From Mesorhizobium sp. B2-3-12 (GTDB taxonomy: Bacteria > Pseudomonadota > Alphaproteobacteria > Rhizobiales > Rhizobiaceae), in contig NZ_VFVR01000010.1 of NCBI RefSeq assembly GCF_006442205.1, positions 62,001-126,000 on the forward strand: a stretch of DNA of 64,000 nt. Reading direction: 5' to 3'. Below, piece by piece: positions 42,769-51,783 of this stretch. A program made the position numbers and the translations under genes. How positions within the stretch are numbered: the stretch's first letter is position 1; each line of letters starts with the position of its first letter. The notes under the pieces were generated by a model, which was not told the origin of the DNA, ran no database searches, and saw only the letters and a program-made list of their open reading frames with translations.

Positions 42769-43206
42769 ATGCTGCGCGTTGAAACGGGGGCCTGCTTTTG
42801 CGGGGCGATTGCAGCCGCCATGGACGGTGAGCCCTTCTGGATATGCTATGATCACGATGATGATTGCCGCAAGGCGATCGGCGGTCCACTGACCATCTGG
42901 GTCGGATATCGGCCGAGCCAGTTCCGCCTTTTGAGGGGCACGCCAAAGGCCTTTTCCAGGACACCGGGCGTTGTCCGCACTTTCTGCTCCGATTGCGGGA
43001 GTTCGATAGGCTATAGCGACGAAGGCTTGCCTGACGAGCTTTATCTTACGATCGGTTTCTTCGACAAACCCGAAGGGCTGCGGCCCCAGGCGCACGCCTA
43101 TTGGGACCTCAGGCTGCCTTGGGTCGACTTTGCCGACGAGCTGCCGCGCATCGATCGATATTCGAGGCAGCGCGACGCGAAGTTCGGCAATCCACGCGAC
43201 AGGTAG
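42769..43206 (+). CDS. GFA/CENP-V-like zinc protein with altered cysteine set
   Basis: A 145-residue protein of the glutathione-dependent formaldehyde-activating (GFA) fold. The first CxC is present (Cys9, Cys11 in GACFCGAI) and the CSDCG pair follows later. The middle CxCxxC is replaced by Cys26-Y-D-H-D-D-D-Cys33, keeping only its outer cysteines plus a His. FSRTPGVVRTFCSDCGSSI and IGFFDKPEGLRPQAHAYW fit the family. GGAG upstream supports the ATG at 42769. Confidence 0.78.
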   Translation: MLRVETGACFCGAIAAAMDGEPFWICYDHDDDCRKAIGGPLTIWVGYRPSQFRLLRGTPKAFSRTPGVVRTFCSDCGSSIGYSDEGLPDELYLTIGFFDKPEGLRPQAHAYWDLRLPWVDFADELPRIDRYSRQRDAKFGNPRDR

Positions 43207-43274
43207 CGACTTCGGGCGGTACGGAACCGGGCCATGCGTGGCGGGTTTATCCGGATGACCCGTCAGGTGCCACC

Positions 43275-43475
43275 ATGCCGTCGACCGTTATTCGCAACAC
43301 GCAATACGATCCCGCGACCAGGATCCTCTCGGTCTGGTTCGTGCCGCACGGCAACCGCTACGACTATGAGGAAGTCGCCCCGGCCACCTATGCGGCGTTC
43401 ATGCGCGCCCCTTCGAAAGGCCGCTTCTTCAATAAATTCATCAAGGACCACCACAGGTACCGTCGCGTGGCGTGA
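43275..43475 (+). CDS. KTSC domain protein
   Basis: A 66-residue protein matching the small KTSC domain: VIRNTQYDPATRILSVWFVP, GNRYDYEEVAPATYAAFMRA and SKGRFFNKFIKDHHRYRRV. KTSC proteins are thought to be linked to nucleic-acid systems, but their role is unproven. The start at 43275 (MPSTVIRNTQ) fits the domain; the open frame reaches further upstream. It is convergent with the DUF763 gene. Confidence 0.85.
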   Translation: MPSTVIRNTQYDPATRILSVWFVPHGNRYDYEEVAPATYAAFMRAPSKGRFFNKFIKDHHRYRRVA

Positions 43476-43492
43476 TCGCCGTCAGCGGACCG

Positions 43493-44755
43493 TCATGCCT
43501 TCTTGTTCTGCTCGGCGGGCATCTTGTCCGGTGCCGGTTCCCAACCAAAGACGCTACGGCCACCCAACAGATGCGACTGGTCGAATTCGCCGGCGACGAT
43601 TTCCTTGAGACTGGGGCCGGTGACGTATCGCTCGACCTGGCGCGACTGATCGTCGAGCCGCCTCAAGGCGCCGATTTCCTCTTCGCGACCAAGCCTTGCT
43701 TTCTGCACGGCGGATTTCAGCACGCCGATCGTCTCGTCATAGACCTTGAGCGGAACAGGGAACGGATGCCTGTCCTTGCCGCCATGCGCCAGCGAGAAAC
43801 GGCCGGGGTCCGAAAACCGGCACGGCGCGCCATGCACCACTTCGGCGACGAGGGCCAGAGCGCGCACCGTGCGGGCGCCGACTCCGGGGACCAGAAGAAG
43901 CTCGGCAAAATCGGCTGGGCCCCGCTCGGCGGCGGCTGCCATGTTGCCGTGCAGGCGATGCATCACGACATCGCTCTCGCGGACATCGTGGTGGGCCGGC
44001 ATGACCAGATGCGGCAGCAGCGGCTGCGCCGGAGCCGGCGCGGCACCGGGTTCCAGAGCGGCGAATTCCCGCAGGATACGGTCCGGCCCGAGATCCTGCA
44101 GAAGATCCAGCTGCCCCCGGCGCGAGGCTTCGGCGCGCCGGTCGGTCAGGTTGACGATCTCGCCCTGGTTGGCGCCCTCGATGGCCGCATGCGGCTGGTC
44201 GACGAAACTCTTCAAACCCTCGGACAGCCAATGGTAGCGACGCGCCACCTTGCTGTCGCCATTCATGCCTTGCTGCACCACCACCCAGTCGCCGTCATCG
44301 GTGACGATGAAGCCATGCAGATAGAGGTCGAAACCGTCCTGGACGGCGGCGCTGTCCACCTTGGCGACAAGCCGGCTGGCGGTAGCCAGGCGCGCTCCGT
44401 CGAAGCCAATGCGCTCGCCTATTGCCGCGAGCTCGTGCGGGGTCTTGCGCGAATGCGCGCCACGACCACCGCAGACATGGATGCCGAGTTCGCCCGACAG
44501 CGGCGTGAGGCCGCGTTTCAAGGCACCGACGACGCTGGTGGTGATGCCTGACGAATGCCAGTCCATGCCCATGACGGCGCCGAAGGACTGGAACCAGAAC
44601 GGATGCGCCAGGCGCCGCAGCAGTTCGTTGCGGCCATAGTGATGGATGATCGCCTCGCACATGACGGCGCCAAGGCGTGTCATGCGGTCGCCCAGCCATT
44701 TCGGCACGCGTCCGCCGTGAAGGGGAAGATCCGCACTGCCCGATCGTTGCGCCAC
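43493..44755 (-). CDS. DUF763 domain protein
   Basis: A 420-residue protein I recognise as DUF763, found in archaea and bacteria with unknown function. Signatures are GSADLPLHGGRVPKWL, HHYGRNELLRRLAHPFWFQ, MGMDWHSSGITTSVVGALK and NGDSKVARRYHWLSE. A helix-hairpin-helix-like GVGARTVRALAL lies near residue 290, suggesting DNA or RNA contact. Its neighbours AlkB and KTSC also suggest a nucleic-acid role, though that is inference. Confidence 0.87.
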   Translation of the reverse strand: MAQRSGSADLPLHGGRVPKWLGDRMTRLGAVMCEAIIHHYGRNELLRRLAHPFWFQSFGAVMGMDWHSSGITTSVVGALKRGLTPLSGELGIHVCGGRGAHSRKTPHELAAIGERIGFDGARLATASRLVAKVDSAAVQDGFDLYLHGFIVTDDGDWVVVQQGMNGDSKVARRYHWLSEGLKSFVDQPHAAIEGANQGEIVNLTDRRAEASRRGQLDLLQDLGPDRILREFAALEPGAAPAPAQPLLPHLVMPAHHDVRESDVVMHRLHGNMAAAAERGPADFAELLLVPGVGARTVRALALVAEVVHGAPCRFSDPGRFSLAHGGKDRHPFPVPLKVYDETIGVLKSAVQKARLGREEEIGALRRLDDQSRQVERYVTGPSLKEIVAGEFDQSHLLGGRSVFGWEPAPDKMPAEQNKKA

Positions 44756-44845
44756 GCCTTTGCCTGCTCCAGTGTCCGCGATTGGTGACAGATAAGCACT
44801 ACGAGCCCCGCAGGGAAGGCTGGTGCTGCACCCGGGGCCGGCGTC

Positions 44846-45454
44846 TCAAGCCCAGTTCGAGAGAACCGTTTCCATATCGACCGTCTCGACCTGCTGTGCG
44901 AAACGCTGGTGATAGACGGTAAGCAGCGCGTCATGCGTCGCGTCGGAAGAACTGCACAGGGCGTCGGTGACGAGAACCACGCGATAGCCGAAATCGATGG
45001 CGCCGAGCACGGTGGCCAGGACGCACACGTCGGTTTCGCCTCCCGTGACGACCAGCGTGTCGATCTCGCGCTCCATCAAAAAAGCCCTGAGGCGACCTTC
45101 AAACCAGGGGGAATAGATGTGCTTGTCGATAACTGATGCGGGTGGACAGTAAGCGGCCAGTGGCGGCAACAATTCGATCATGTCCGGCCCGATGTTGTCG
45201 ATGGCCATCGAAGCCCAGCGCTCATAATAGCGCTTCCATGTACCAACGCCCTGCCCTGGTCTTTGCGCAGGCAGGAAGCGCGTGAAGACCGTCTGTTCCG
45301 CCCGCCTTTCCACAAGCTTCTCGATCCGCGGGAGGACACGGGTTATCCAAGGCGTCGCCCAAGGCGACGGCTCGGCAAACAGCTTCTGCATATCCACGCA
45401 GACATGCATGCATCGCTGCCCCAGCGGGCCATATGCCAGTCCCGGCATGGACAT
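44846..45454 (-). CDS. Isochorismatase-like cysteine hydrolase
   Basis: A 202-residue hydrolase with Asp21 (MHVCVDMQKLF), Lys111 (SVIDKHIYSPW) and Cys144 (GGETDVCVLATVLGA), the triad of the isochorismatase superfamily. It is clearly distinct from the copy at 34212. The start is uncertain: ATG at 45454 or a TTG at 45472, which adds six residues. It is transcribed toward the DUF763 gene and has no partner gene beside it. Substrate unknown. Confidence 0.83.
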   Translation of the reverse strand: MSMPGLAYGPLGQRCMHVCVDMQKLFAEPSPWATPWITRVLPRIEKLVERRAEQTVFTRFLPAQRPGQGVGTWKRYYERWASMAIDNIGPDMIELLPPLAAYCPPASVIDKHIYSPWFEGRLRAFLMEREIDTLVVTGGETDVCVLATVLGAIDFGYRVVLVTDALCSSSDATHDALLTVYHQRFAQQVETVDMETVLSNWA

Positions 45455-45653
45455 CAGGGCATTTCCGACCAACGGTAGTTCATCGTGACCTCTCGCATTC
45501 CCATCCCGGATTTGGAACGTGGGATCAAGGAACTCGTTCCTGGCCGTTCGCTGGAACCGACGCAGCTGGTTGACGTTTCGGCTGCGTTGAAGGGAGGGCT
45601 GGCATGAGACTGTCGGGACTATCGGGCCGCGCTATTCCAGGGATGTCACCGGG

Positions 45654-46049
45654 ATGACGTTAAGTGGCGGTTGTCTCTGCGGTCGGATTCGCTTCACTGT
45701 CGATAGCGAGCCAAGGGTTCACTATTGCCATTGCGACATGTGTCGGCGAGCAACCGGGAGCGCGTTCGCGGTTCTGGCGTGGGTACAGTCCCAGAGCCTG
45801 GCCTGGACCGCCGCCGAACCGGCCTATCGCAGATCGTCGCCGATCGCCTTGAGGGGATTCTGCTCAAGTTGCGGTTCGCCGCTCAGCCTCGCCTATGACG
45901 CATCGCCCCATGAAATCGCGCTGCATGTCGGCACATTCGATGATCCGGCGCCATTGCAGCCTCGTTACAATTATGGATCGAGCCAGCGCCTTGGCTGGGT
46001 CTGCTGCGGAATAGACCTGCCGCACCATGAGACCGAGGAACGATGGTAG
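45654..46049 (+). CDS. GFA family zinc protein (canonical)
   Basis: A 131-residue glutathione-dependent formaldehyde-activating-like protein with the complete cysteine set: GGCLCGRIRF, YCHCDMCRRATGS and FCSSCGSPL. Many such proteins do not act on formaldehyde, so the substrate is open. It overlaps no neighbour and is convergent with the actR gene. Confidence 0.87.
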   Translation: MTLSGGCLCGRIRFTVDSEPRVHYCHCDMCRRATGSAFAVLAWVQSQSLAWTAAEPAYRRSSPIALRGFCSSCGSPLSLAYDASPHEIALHVGTFDDPAPLQPRYNYGSSQRLGWVCCGIDLPHHETEERW

Positions 46050-46087
46050 ACGCCGCGAAGAAGACCGCGGCTCGACTCGAATTCCCG

Positions 46088-46624
46088 CTATCTCACGACA
46101 CGCTTCTCGAGCTTGCGGGCCAAGGTGCGCCGATGCAGGCCAAGGCGGCGCGCCGTTTCGGAGATGTTGAAGCCGGTTTCGACCAACGTTTCGTGGATGC
46201 GCTCCCATTCCAGATTCTTGATCGAGGTGGGACGCGAGGAAAGAGGCACCGAAACATCGCCCTCGGCCCTGCCGAAGGCGGCTTCGATATCATCGGTGTT
46301 GGCGGGTTTGGCCAGGTAATGGCTGGCGCCGAGCTTGATCGCCTCGACAGCCGTGGCGATGCTGGCAAACCCGGTCAGCACGACAATCCTGATCGAAGCA
46401 TCGCGGGCGCCGAGCAACTTGACGCACTCCAGCCCGGAGCCGCCGGCCCCGAGCTTGAGATCGACGACGGCATAGGCCGGAACGGCTGTTTCGAGGGCAC
46501 GGAGCAGTTCCTCCCTGTCGTGACAGACCATGACGTCGTAGTCGCGTTTTTCGAAGGAACGCTTCAGCGTTTTGGCGAAGGTTACGTCATCCTCGACGAT
46601 GAACAGCGATCGATCAGGCCTCAT
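46088..46624 (-). CDS. actR: Redox response regulator ActR/RegA/PrrA
   Basis: A 178-residue response regulator. The receiver domain has the acidic pocket EDD (11-13), phospho-acceptor Asp55 (YAVVDLKLG), a Thr in VLTGFAS and Lys in YLAKPAN. A Fis-type helix-turn-helix ends the protein (NISETARRLGLHRRTLARKL), nearly invariant in this family. ActR/RegA controls respiration, redox and nitrogen or carbon fixation genes. Its ATG overlaps the end of actS by 11 bases. Confidence 0.92.
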   Translation of the reverse strand: MRPDRSLFIVEDDVTFAKTLKRSFEKRDYDVMVCHDREELLRALETAVPAYAVVDLKLGAGGSGLECVKLLGARDASIRIVVLTGFASIATAVEAIKLGASHYLAKPANTDDIEAAFGRAEGDVSVPLSSRPTSIKNLEWERIHETLVETGFNISETARRLGLHRRTLARKLEKRVVR

Positions 46625-47963
46625 GGTCATCTCCATCGGTCAGCGCCGCAAGCGGCAGCGAAAGCGTAACACAGGCGCCCTGCTCCATGTTGCGCGCCGA
46701 AAAATCGCCTCCCAGTTTCCGCATCACGTTGACGACGAGGAAAAGACCAAGGCCGCCGCCAGGCCGCCCCTTGCTCGACATATAGGGTTGGCCGAGCGCC
46801 GCCAGAATACCTTCGTCGAAACCCGGCCCGCGATCGCGCACGGAGATCACCAGCTTGTCGCCCTGCCGCTCGGCGGTGACGCCGACCCAATGCTGCGATG
46901 CTTCCTGGGCATTGTCGAACACGTTGAAGATGACCTGCTTGAGCGCCGTGTCGGACACGATCTGCTCGTCCGGGTCGAAATCGTTGTTGTATTCCAGCCT
47001 GAAGGGTTGGCGACTGGTGCGCCATTCCTCGACCAGATCGTCGAGGAAACCGCGGATGGTCGTGCGTATCGTTCCCTCGCCCCTGGCCTGGCCGGAAGAC
47101 ATCAGTATCCCGGACACGATGTGCTTGCAGCGCTCGATCTGGGCCTGCATTTCGGCCACATCGGCCGCCAGTTCGCGGTTGCGCGAAAGGCTGCGCATCT
47201 GGCGCCAGTCGGACAGGATGACGGATATGGTGGCAAGCGGCGTGCCGAGTTCGTGCGCGGCGCCGGAAGCCAGCAGGCCCATGCGCACGATGTGGTCCTC
47301 CTCGGCCGAACGCTGGCGCAGATCGGCAAGATAGGCGTCGCGCTCACGCAGATTGCGGTTGATGCGCGTCATGAAGATCACGATCAGCCCGGCCGCCAGC
47401 ACGAAGCAGATGAACATGCCCCTGATATGCAGGGACAAGAGATCGCTGCCATGATGCGGGATGGCGATCGGCTGGAAGAGGAAGATGAGGAAGACGAAGC
47501 AGGCGGAGGCCGCCGCCACCAGGATCCAGGTCGACCGTGGCGTCAGCAGCGCCGCGCCGAGCGTGATCTGCAGGAGATAGAGCGACACGAACGGATTGGA
47601 CGCGCCGCCGCTCAGGTAAAGCTGTGTCGTCAATGCCGCCATGTCGAAGATGAGCGCGACGAAGAGCTGGGTGTTGGTGATCGGCCTTATGCCGCCCAGG
47701 ACCAGCAGGCTGAAGATGTTCAAGCCGACCAGGAAAAGCACCACGCCGGCCATCTCCGCCAGAGGCAGCGGAATGGCGAACCAGTATTGCGTCGCCAGGA
47801 TGGTGAGCACCTGGCCCGCCACCGCCAGCCAACGCAGTTGGATGAGCAATAACAGGTTCTTCCTGTTCGTCGCTTCGGGATTGGGGGCCGCGCCGTTGTT
47901 GCCAGCAAGGGATGCGGCGCCCAGGGACATGTTATGGCGAAACGTTTGCGTGGGCAGGCTCAT
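46614..47963 (-). CDS. actS: Redox sensor histidine kinase ActS/RegB/PrrB
   Basis: A 449-residue membrane kinase that senses quinone/redox state and phosphorylates ActR. About six membrane helices span residues 38-200, including the quinone-binding heptad GGASNPF (119-125) known from RegB. The H-box is GAAHELGTPLATI (His237), with the redox-active Cys in the dimer region at Cys279 (QIERCKHIVSGIL). N and G boxes (NVFDNAQEAS, RDRGPGF, GGGLGLFLV) follow. Its start overlaps the SURF1 stop (ATGA), placing it in the cyo operon. Confidence 0.93.
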   Translation of the reverse strand: MSLPTQTFRHNMSLGAASLAGNNGAAPNPEATNRKNLLLLIQLRWLAVAGQVLTILATQYWFAIPLPLAEMAGVVLFLVGLNIFSLLVLGGIRPITNTQLFVALIFDMAALTTQLYLSGGASNPFVSLYLLQITLGAALLTPRSTWILVAAASACFVFLIFLFQPIAIPHHGSDLLSLHIRGMFICFVLAAGLIVIFMTRINRNLRERDAYLADLRQRSAEEDHIVRMGLLASGAAHELGTPLATISVILSDWRQMRSLSRNRELAADVAEMQAQIERCKHIVSGILMSSGQARGEGTIRTTIRGFLDDLVEEWRTSRQPFRLEYNNDFDPDEQIVSDTALKQVIFNVFDNAQEASQHWVGVTAERQGDKLVISVRDRGPGFDEGILAALGQPYMSSKGRPGGGLGLFLVVNVMRKLGGDFSARNMEQGACVTLSLPLAALTDGDDHEA

Positions 47964-48769
47964 CTTGCTGGCCGCCGCCGGCGGCCGATCATCGGCCTGG
48001 CCAAGGCAATGGCGAGCATCGCGGCGAGCGTGAACCAGGTCAAAGCATAGACCAGGTGGGTGTTTCGGAAAGTCACGACCGTCAGCCCGCCGCGCGGCCA
48101 GCTATCGGTACCTGATGCTTCCGCATCGACGAAATAGGGAGCGGCCTTTGCCAGGCCACGGGCGGTTGCGATGGCGGCGACGTCTCGCGAATACCAACGA
48201 TTGCCCGTCACGTCGTTCTTGCGCAGGAAGCCACCGCCGGGCTCGCTCATGCGCAAGAGACCATCGATCACGGACGGCGTGGCGGAGCTTGCGCGCTCCC
48301 GTTCAAATTCCGCCTTGCGTTCCGGCGGGATGAAGCCGCGATTGACCAGCACGACGAAGCCACGGTCGGTTTGCATCGGCGTCAGCACCCAGTAGCCGCC
48401 GCCAAGCTCCGTCACCGCCTGCACCAGCGTGTTGGCACCGCCGAGGAACCGCCCGGCCAATCGCACATGGCTGTATTCATGACCGGTCGCGTTGATGGCT
48501 TTCCAGTTCTCCGGACCGGGTACGTCGACAACCGGGGCATGGATGCGCTGGTCGACACGGGCGATCAGGTCGAGCTTCCAGACCCGTCTTTCCAACTGCC
48601 ATATGCCAAGCCCGACAAACACCAGCGCGCCGAGGAGCCCGAGCAGCACCAGGAAGATGCGCGACGCGGACGACCTGCCTGCGCTCTCCTGCCGCGCGGG
48701 GCGCCGAGCGATGCCGGCCTCTCCGACCGCCTCGGCAATGGTCCTCCCCGAGCCCGACGTCAGGTTCAT
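47960..48769 (-). CDS. SURF1 family oxidase assembly protein
   Basis: A 269-residue membrane protein with an N-terminal helix (IFLVLLGLLGALVFVGLGIWQLER) and a C-terminal helix (LVYALTWFTLAAMLAIALA), the two-helix SURF1 layout. FVVLVNRGFIPPERK and the W-x-Q-L-E-R near the first helix are family signatures. SURF1 helps insert heme a or related cofactors into oxidases. In alphaproteobacteria a copy commonly follows cyoABCD, as here. MNLTSGSGRT at 48769 is taken as the start. Confidence 0.9.
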   Translation of the reverse strand: MNLTSGSGRTIAEAVGEAGIARRPARQESAGRSSASRIFLVLLGLLGALVFVGLGIWQLERRVWKLDLIARVDQRIHAPVVDVPGPENWKAINATGHEYSHVRLAGRFLGGANTLVQAVTELGGGYWVLTPMQTDRGFVVLVNRGFIPPERKAEFERERASSATPSVIDGLLRMSEPGGGFLRKNDVTGNRWYSRDVAAIATARGLAKAAPYFVDAEASGTDSWPRGGLTVVTFRNTHLVYALTWFTLAAMLAIALARPMIGRRRRPAR

Positions 48770-49143
48770 GGCATCTCGCGCATGTCGTGTAGTCCCGGCA
48801 TCATGTTGGCGTTGAGATGATACATCACCCAGAGCGAACCCGTCAGCACGATGACGACCAGAATCAGCGTGAAGATCAGCGCCAGCATCGACCATCCGCC
48901 TTCCGAGGCGGTGTTCATATGCAGGAAGAAGATCATGTGGACGACGATCTGCACGACCGCGAAGGCCATGATGACGATGGCCGCGACCTGCTTGTCGTCG
49001 ATGGCGCCGGTCATGACCAGCCAGAATGGGATGGCGGTCAGGATCACCGACAGAAGGAAGCCCGTCAGATAGCCCCGGAACGATCCATGTGCCGCTCCAC
49101 CATGGACGTCTGCGTGACCCTCGGCATGATCATGAGCGCTCAT
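48766..49143 (-). CDS. cyoD: Cytochrome bo3 quinol oxidase subunit IV (CyoD)
   Basis: A 125-residue membrane subunit with three helices: GYLTGFLLSVILTAIPFWLVM, QVAAIVIMAFAVVQIVVHMIFFLHM and MLALIFTLILVVIVLTGSLWVMYHL. A His-rich N-terminus (MSAHDHAEGHADVHGGAAHG) precedes them. It overlaps SURF1 by 4 bases and cyoC by 4. Confidence 0.93.
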   Translation of the reverse strand: MSAHDHAEGHADVHGGAAHGSFRGYLTGFLLSVILTAIPFWLVMTGAIDDKQVAAIVIMAFAVVQIVVHMIFFLHMNTASEGGWSMLALIFTLILVVIVLTGSLWVMYHLNANMMPGLHDMREMP

Positions 49144-49766
49144 CGCAACATCCCCATCAGATAGACGAAGGTGAAGACGCCGATCCAGACGACGTCGAGG
49201 AAGTGCCAGAACATCGAGAGGCACATCAGCCGGCGGCGGTTGGCCTCGATGAGGCCAAATCTCGCGACCTGCGTCATCAGCGTCACCAGCCAGACGATGC
49301 CGAAGGTGACGTGCAGGCCGTGCGTTCCGACCAGGGTGAAGAAGGACGACAGGAAGGCGCTGCGCTGCGGCGTCGCGCCTTCATGGATCATGTGGGAAAA
49401 CTCGTAGAGTTCGATGGACAGGAAAGCCAGGCCGAACAGGCCGGTCACGGCAAGCCAGGCCTGCGTAGCCGCCACGCGGCCCTTGTCCATGGTCAGCATG
49501 GCGAAGCCATAGGTGATCGAGGAGAAGAGCAGCATGGCGGTGTTGACCGCCACCAGATCGAGGTCGAACAGATCCTTGGGCGCCGGCCCGGCCGCATAGT
49601 TGCCCCCGAGCACGCCATAGGCCGCGAACAGCATGGCGAAGATCAGGCAGTCGCTCATCAAATAGAGCCAGAAACCGAGCATGGTGGAGCCGCCTTCGGC
49701 GTGCGCATGCTCTTCTTCCAGGTGAAAGACCGGTTCGGTGCCGGCCGTGATTGCTGTCGATGCCAT
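49140..49766 (-). CDS. cyoC: Cytochrome bo3 quinol oxidase subunit III (CyoC)
   Basis: A 208-residue five-helix membrane subunit. MLGFWLYLMSDCLIFAMLFAAY, the conserved IELYEFSHMI and HGLHVTFGIVWL, and LMCLSMFWHFLDVVWIGVFTFVYLMG are diagnostic. ATG at 49766 preferred over TTG at 49772; an AGGG lies at a suitable distance. It starts just after the cyoB stop. Confidence 0.93.
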   Translation of the reverse strand: MASTAITAGTEPVFHLEEEHAHAEGGSTMLGFWLYLMSDCLIFAMLFAAYGVLGGNYAAGPAPKDLFDLDLVAVNTAMLLFSSITYGFAMLTMDKGRVAATQAWLAVTGLFGLAFLSIELYEFSHMIHEGATPQRSAFLSSFFTLVGTHGLHVTFGIVWLVTLMTQVARFGLIEANRRRLMCLSMFWHFLDVVWIGVFTFVYLMGMLR

Positions 49767-49775
49767 GCTCAAACC

Positions 49776-51773
49776 CTAACCCCGGACGGCGAGGAGGGTC
49801 GTCCTCGCCTCCTCCGTCCGCGTGACCTCGGCCGCCGAAATGTGGAAGTCTCTGTTATAATTGAAGGTGTGACCGATCGCGGTGGCGATGAGGCACACGA
49901 AGCTCAACGCCGCCAGCCACCAGATGTACCAGATCATGCCGAAGCCGAGCGCGACGCTGAAGGCGGCGAGGATCATGCCGGTACCGGTGTTTCTGGGCAT
50001 ATGGATCGGTTTGAAGCCGGCAAGCGGCCTGACGTAGCCGGCCTGCTTCATATCGAACCAGGCGTCGTTGTCTCGAATGACCGGCATGAATGCGAAGTTG
50101 TAGGCGGGCGGCGGCGAGGACGTCGACCATTCGAGCGTGCGTCCGTCCCAGGGGTCGCCGGTCGGATCGGCGAGCGCCTCGCGCCTGCGGATCGAGACGA
50201 ATATCTGGATCAGGAAAGCCGCTATGCCGAAGGCGATCAGCACCGCGCCGAAGGCGGCGATGACGAACCATATCTGCAGCGAGGGGTCGTCGAAAACCCG
50301 CATGCGGCGCGTGACACCCATCAGGCCGAGGACGTAGAGCGGCATGAAGGCGAACCAGAAGCCGACCACCCAGCACCAGAACGAGACCTTGCCCCAGAAC
50401 GGATCGAGCTTGAAGCCGAAGGCCTTCGGCCACCAGTAGGCGATGCCGGCGAACAGGCCGAAAAGCACGCCGCCGATGATGACGTTGTGGAAGTGCGCGA
50501 TCAGGAACAGGCTGTTGTGCAGCACAAAGTCCGCCGGCGGCACGGCAAGCAGCACGCCGGTCATGCCGCCGACGGTGAAGGTCAGCATGAAGGCCACCGT
50601 CCACATCATCGGCAGCTCGAAACGGATGCGGCCCCGATACATCGTGAACAGCCAGTTGAATATCTTGGCCCCCGTCGGGATCGAGATGATCATCGTGGTG
50701 ATGCCGAAGAAGGAGTTGACGCTGGCGCCGGAGCCCATGGTGAAGAAGTGGTGCAGCCAGACGAGATACGACAGGATGGTGATGACGACCGTGGCGTAGA
50801 CCATCGAGGTGTAGCCGAACAGGCGCTTGCCGGAAAAGGTCGAGGTGACCTCGGAAAAGACCCCGAATAGCGGCAGGATGAGGATGTAGACCTCAGGGTG
50901 ACCCCATATCCAGATGAGGTTCACATACATCATCGGATTGCCGCCGAAATCGTTGGTGAAGAAGTTGGTGCCGACATAGCGGTCGAGCGACAGCATGGCG
51001 AGCACCGCCGTCAAGACCGGAAAGGACGCGACGATAAGCACGTTGGTGCACAGCGACGTCCAGGTGAAGACCGGCATGCGCATCATCGTCATGCCGGGCG
51101 CACGCATCTTGATGATGGTGCAGATCAGGTTGATGCCCGACAGCGTCGTGCCGACACCCGCCACCTGCAGCGCCCATATGTAATAATCGACGCCGACGTC
51201 GGGACTGTAGCCGATGCCGGAGAGCGGCGGATAGGCGAGCCAGCCGGTGCGGGCGAATTCGCCGACGAACAGCGAGGCCATGACCAGGATGGCGCCGCCG
51301 ACCGTCATCCAGAACGAGAAATTGTTGAGGAACGGGAAGGACACGTCGCGGGCGCCGATCTGCAGCGGCACCACGAAATTCATCAGCCCGGTGACGAAAG
51401 GCATCGCCACGAAGAAGATCATGATCACGCCATGCGCGGTGAAGATCTGGTCGTAGTGATGTGAGTTCAGGTAGCCTTCGGAGCCGTTGAAGGCGATGGC
51501 CTGCTGCAGGCGCATCATGATGGCGTCCGAAAAGCCGCGCAAAAGCATGACGAGGCCGAGCACCATATACATGATGCCGATCTTCTTGTGGTCGACGCTG
51601 GTGAACCACTCGCGCCACAGATAGGTCCAGAGCTTGAAATAGGTGATGACGCCAAGAAGCGCGATGCCGCCGAGCGCCACCGCGATGAAGGTGGCCACCA
51701 CGATCGGCTCGTGCAGCGGCAGCGACTCCAAGGTGAGGCGGCCGAAAATGAATCTGGTCAGCGTGTCGGGCAT
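49776..51773 (-). CDS. cyoB: Cytochrome bo3 quinol oxidase subunit I (CyoB)
   Basis: The 665-residue catalytic subunit with heme b, heme o3 and CuB, reducing oxygen while pumping protons. Quinol-site residues appear in GFSDAIMMRLQQA and HHYDQIFTAHG. The CuB/Tyr cross-link motif WGHPEVYILILPLFG, the double His in VWLHHFFTMG, and heme ligands in LIAHFHNVIIGG are present. The start MPDTLTRFIFG fits E. coli-type CyoB. Only 10 bases separate it from cyoA. Confidence 0.96.
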   Translation of the reverse strand: MPDTLTRFIFGRLTLESLPLHEPIVVATFIAVALGGIALLGVITYFKLWTYLWREWFTSVDHKKIGIMYMVLGLVMLLRGFSDAIMMRLQQAIAFNGSEGYLNSHHYDQIFTAHGVIMIFFVAMPFVTGLMNFVVPLQIGARDVSFPFLNNFSFWMTVGGAILVMASLFVGEFARTGWLAYPPLSGIGYSPDVGVDYYIWALQVAGVGTTLSGINLICTIIKMRAPGMTMMRMPVFTWTSLCTNVLIVASFPVLTAVLAMLSLDRYVGTNFFTNDFGGNPMMYVNLIWIWGHPEVYILILPLFGVFSEVTSTFSGKRLFGYTSMVYATVVITILSYLVWLHHFFTMGSGASVNSFFGITTMIISIPTGAKIFNWLFTMYRGRIRFELPMMWTVAFMLTFTVGGMTGVLLAVPPADFVLHNSLFLIAHFHNVIIGGVLFGLFAGIAYWWPKAFGFKLDPFWGKVSFWCWVVGFWFAFMPLYVLGLMGVTRRMRVFDDPSLQIWFVIAAFGAVLIAFGIAAFLIQIFVSIRRREALADPTGDPWDGRTLEWSTSSPPPAYNFAFMPVIRDNDAWFDMKQAGYVRPLAGFKPIHMPRNTGTGMILAAFSVALGFGMIWYIWWLAALSFVCLIATAIGHTFNYNRDFHISAAEVTRTEEARTTLLAVRG

Positions 51774-51783
51774 CGGCTGTCTC

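Noticed and set aside
45485..45607. 40-codon GTG frame (starts TSRIPIPDLERGIKELVPGR) before the GFA gene
   Set aside because: A coding-like composition, but no family recognised, a weak ribosome site and very short; could be a gene remnant but cannot be supported.
46572..47852. 426-codon plus-strand frame
   Set aside because: Mirror of actS; the opposite strand carries all kinase motifs.
49026..50870. 614-codon plus-strand frame opposite cyoB/cyoC/cyoD
   Set aside because: It is antisense to clear oxidase genes, and its His/Asp/Arg-rich, low-hydrophobic composition is typical of a mirror frame in high-GC DNA.
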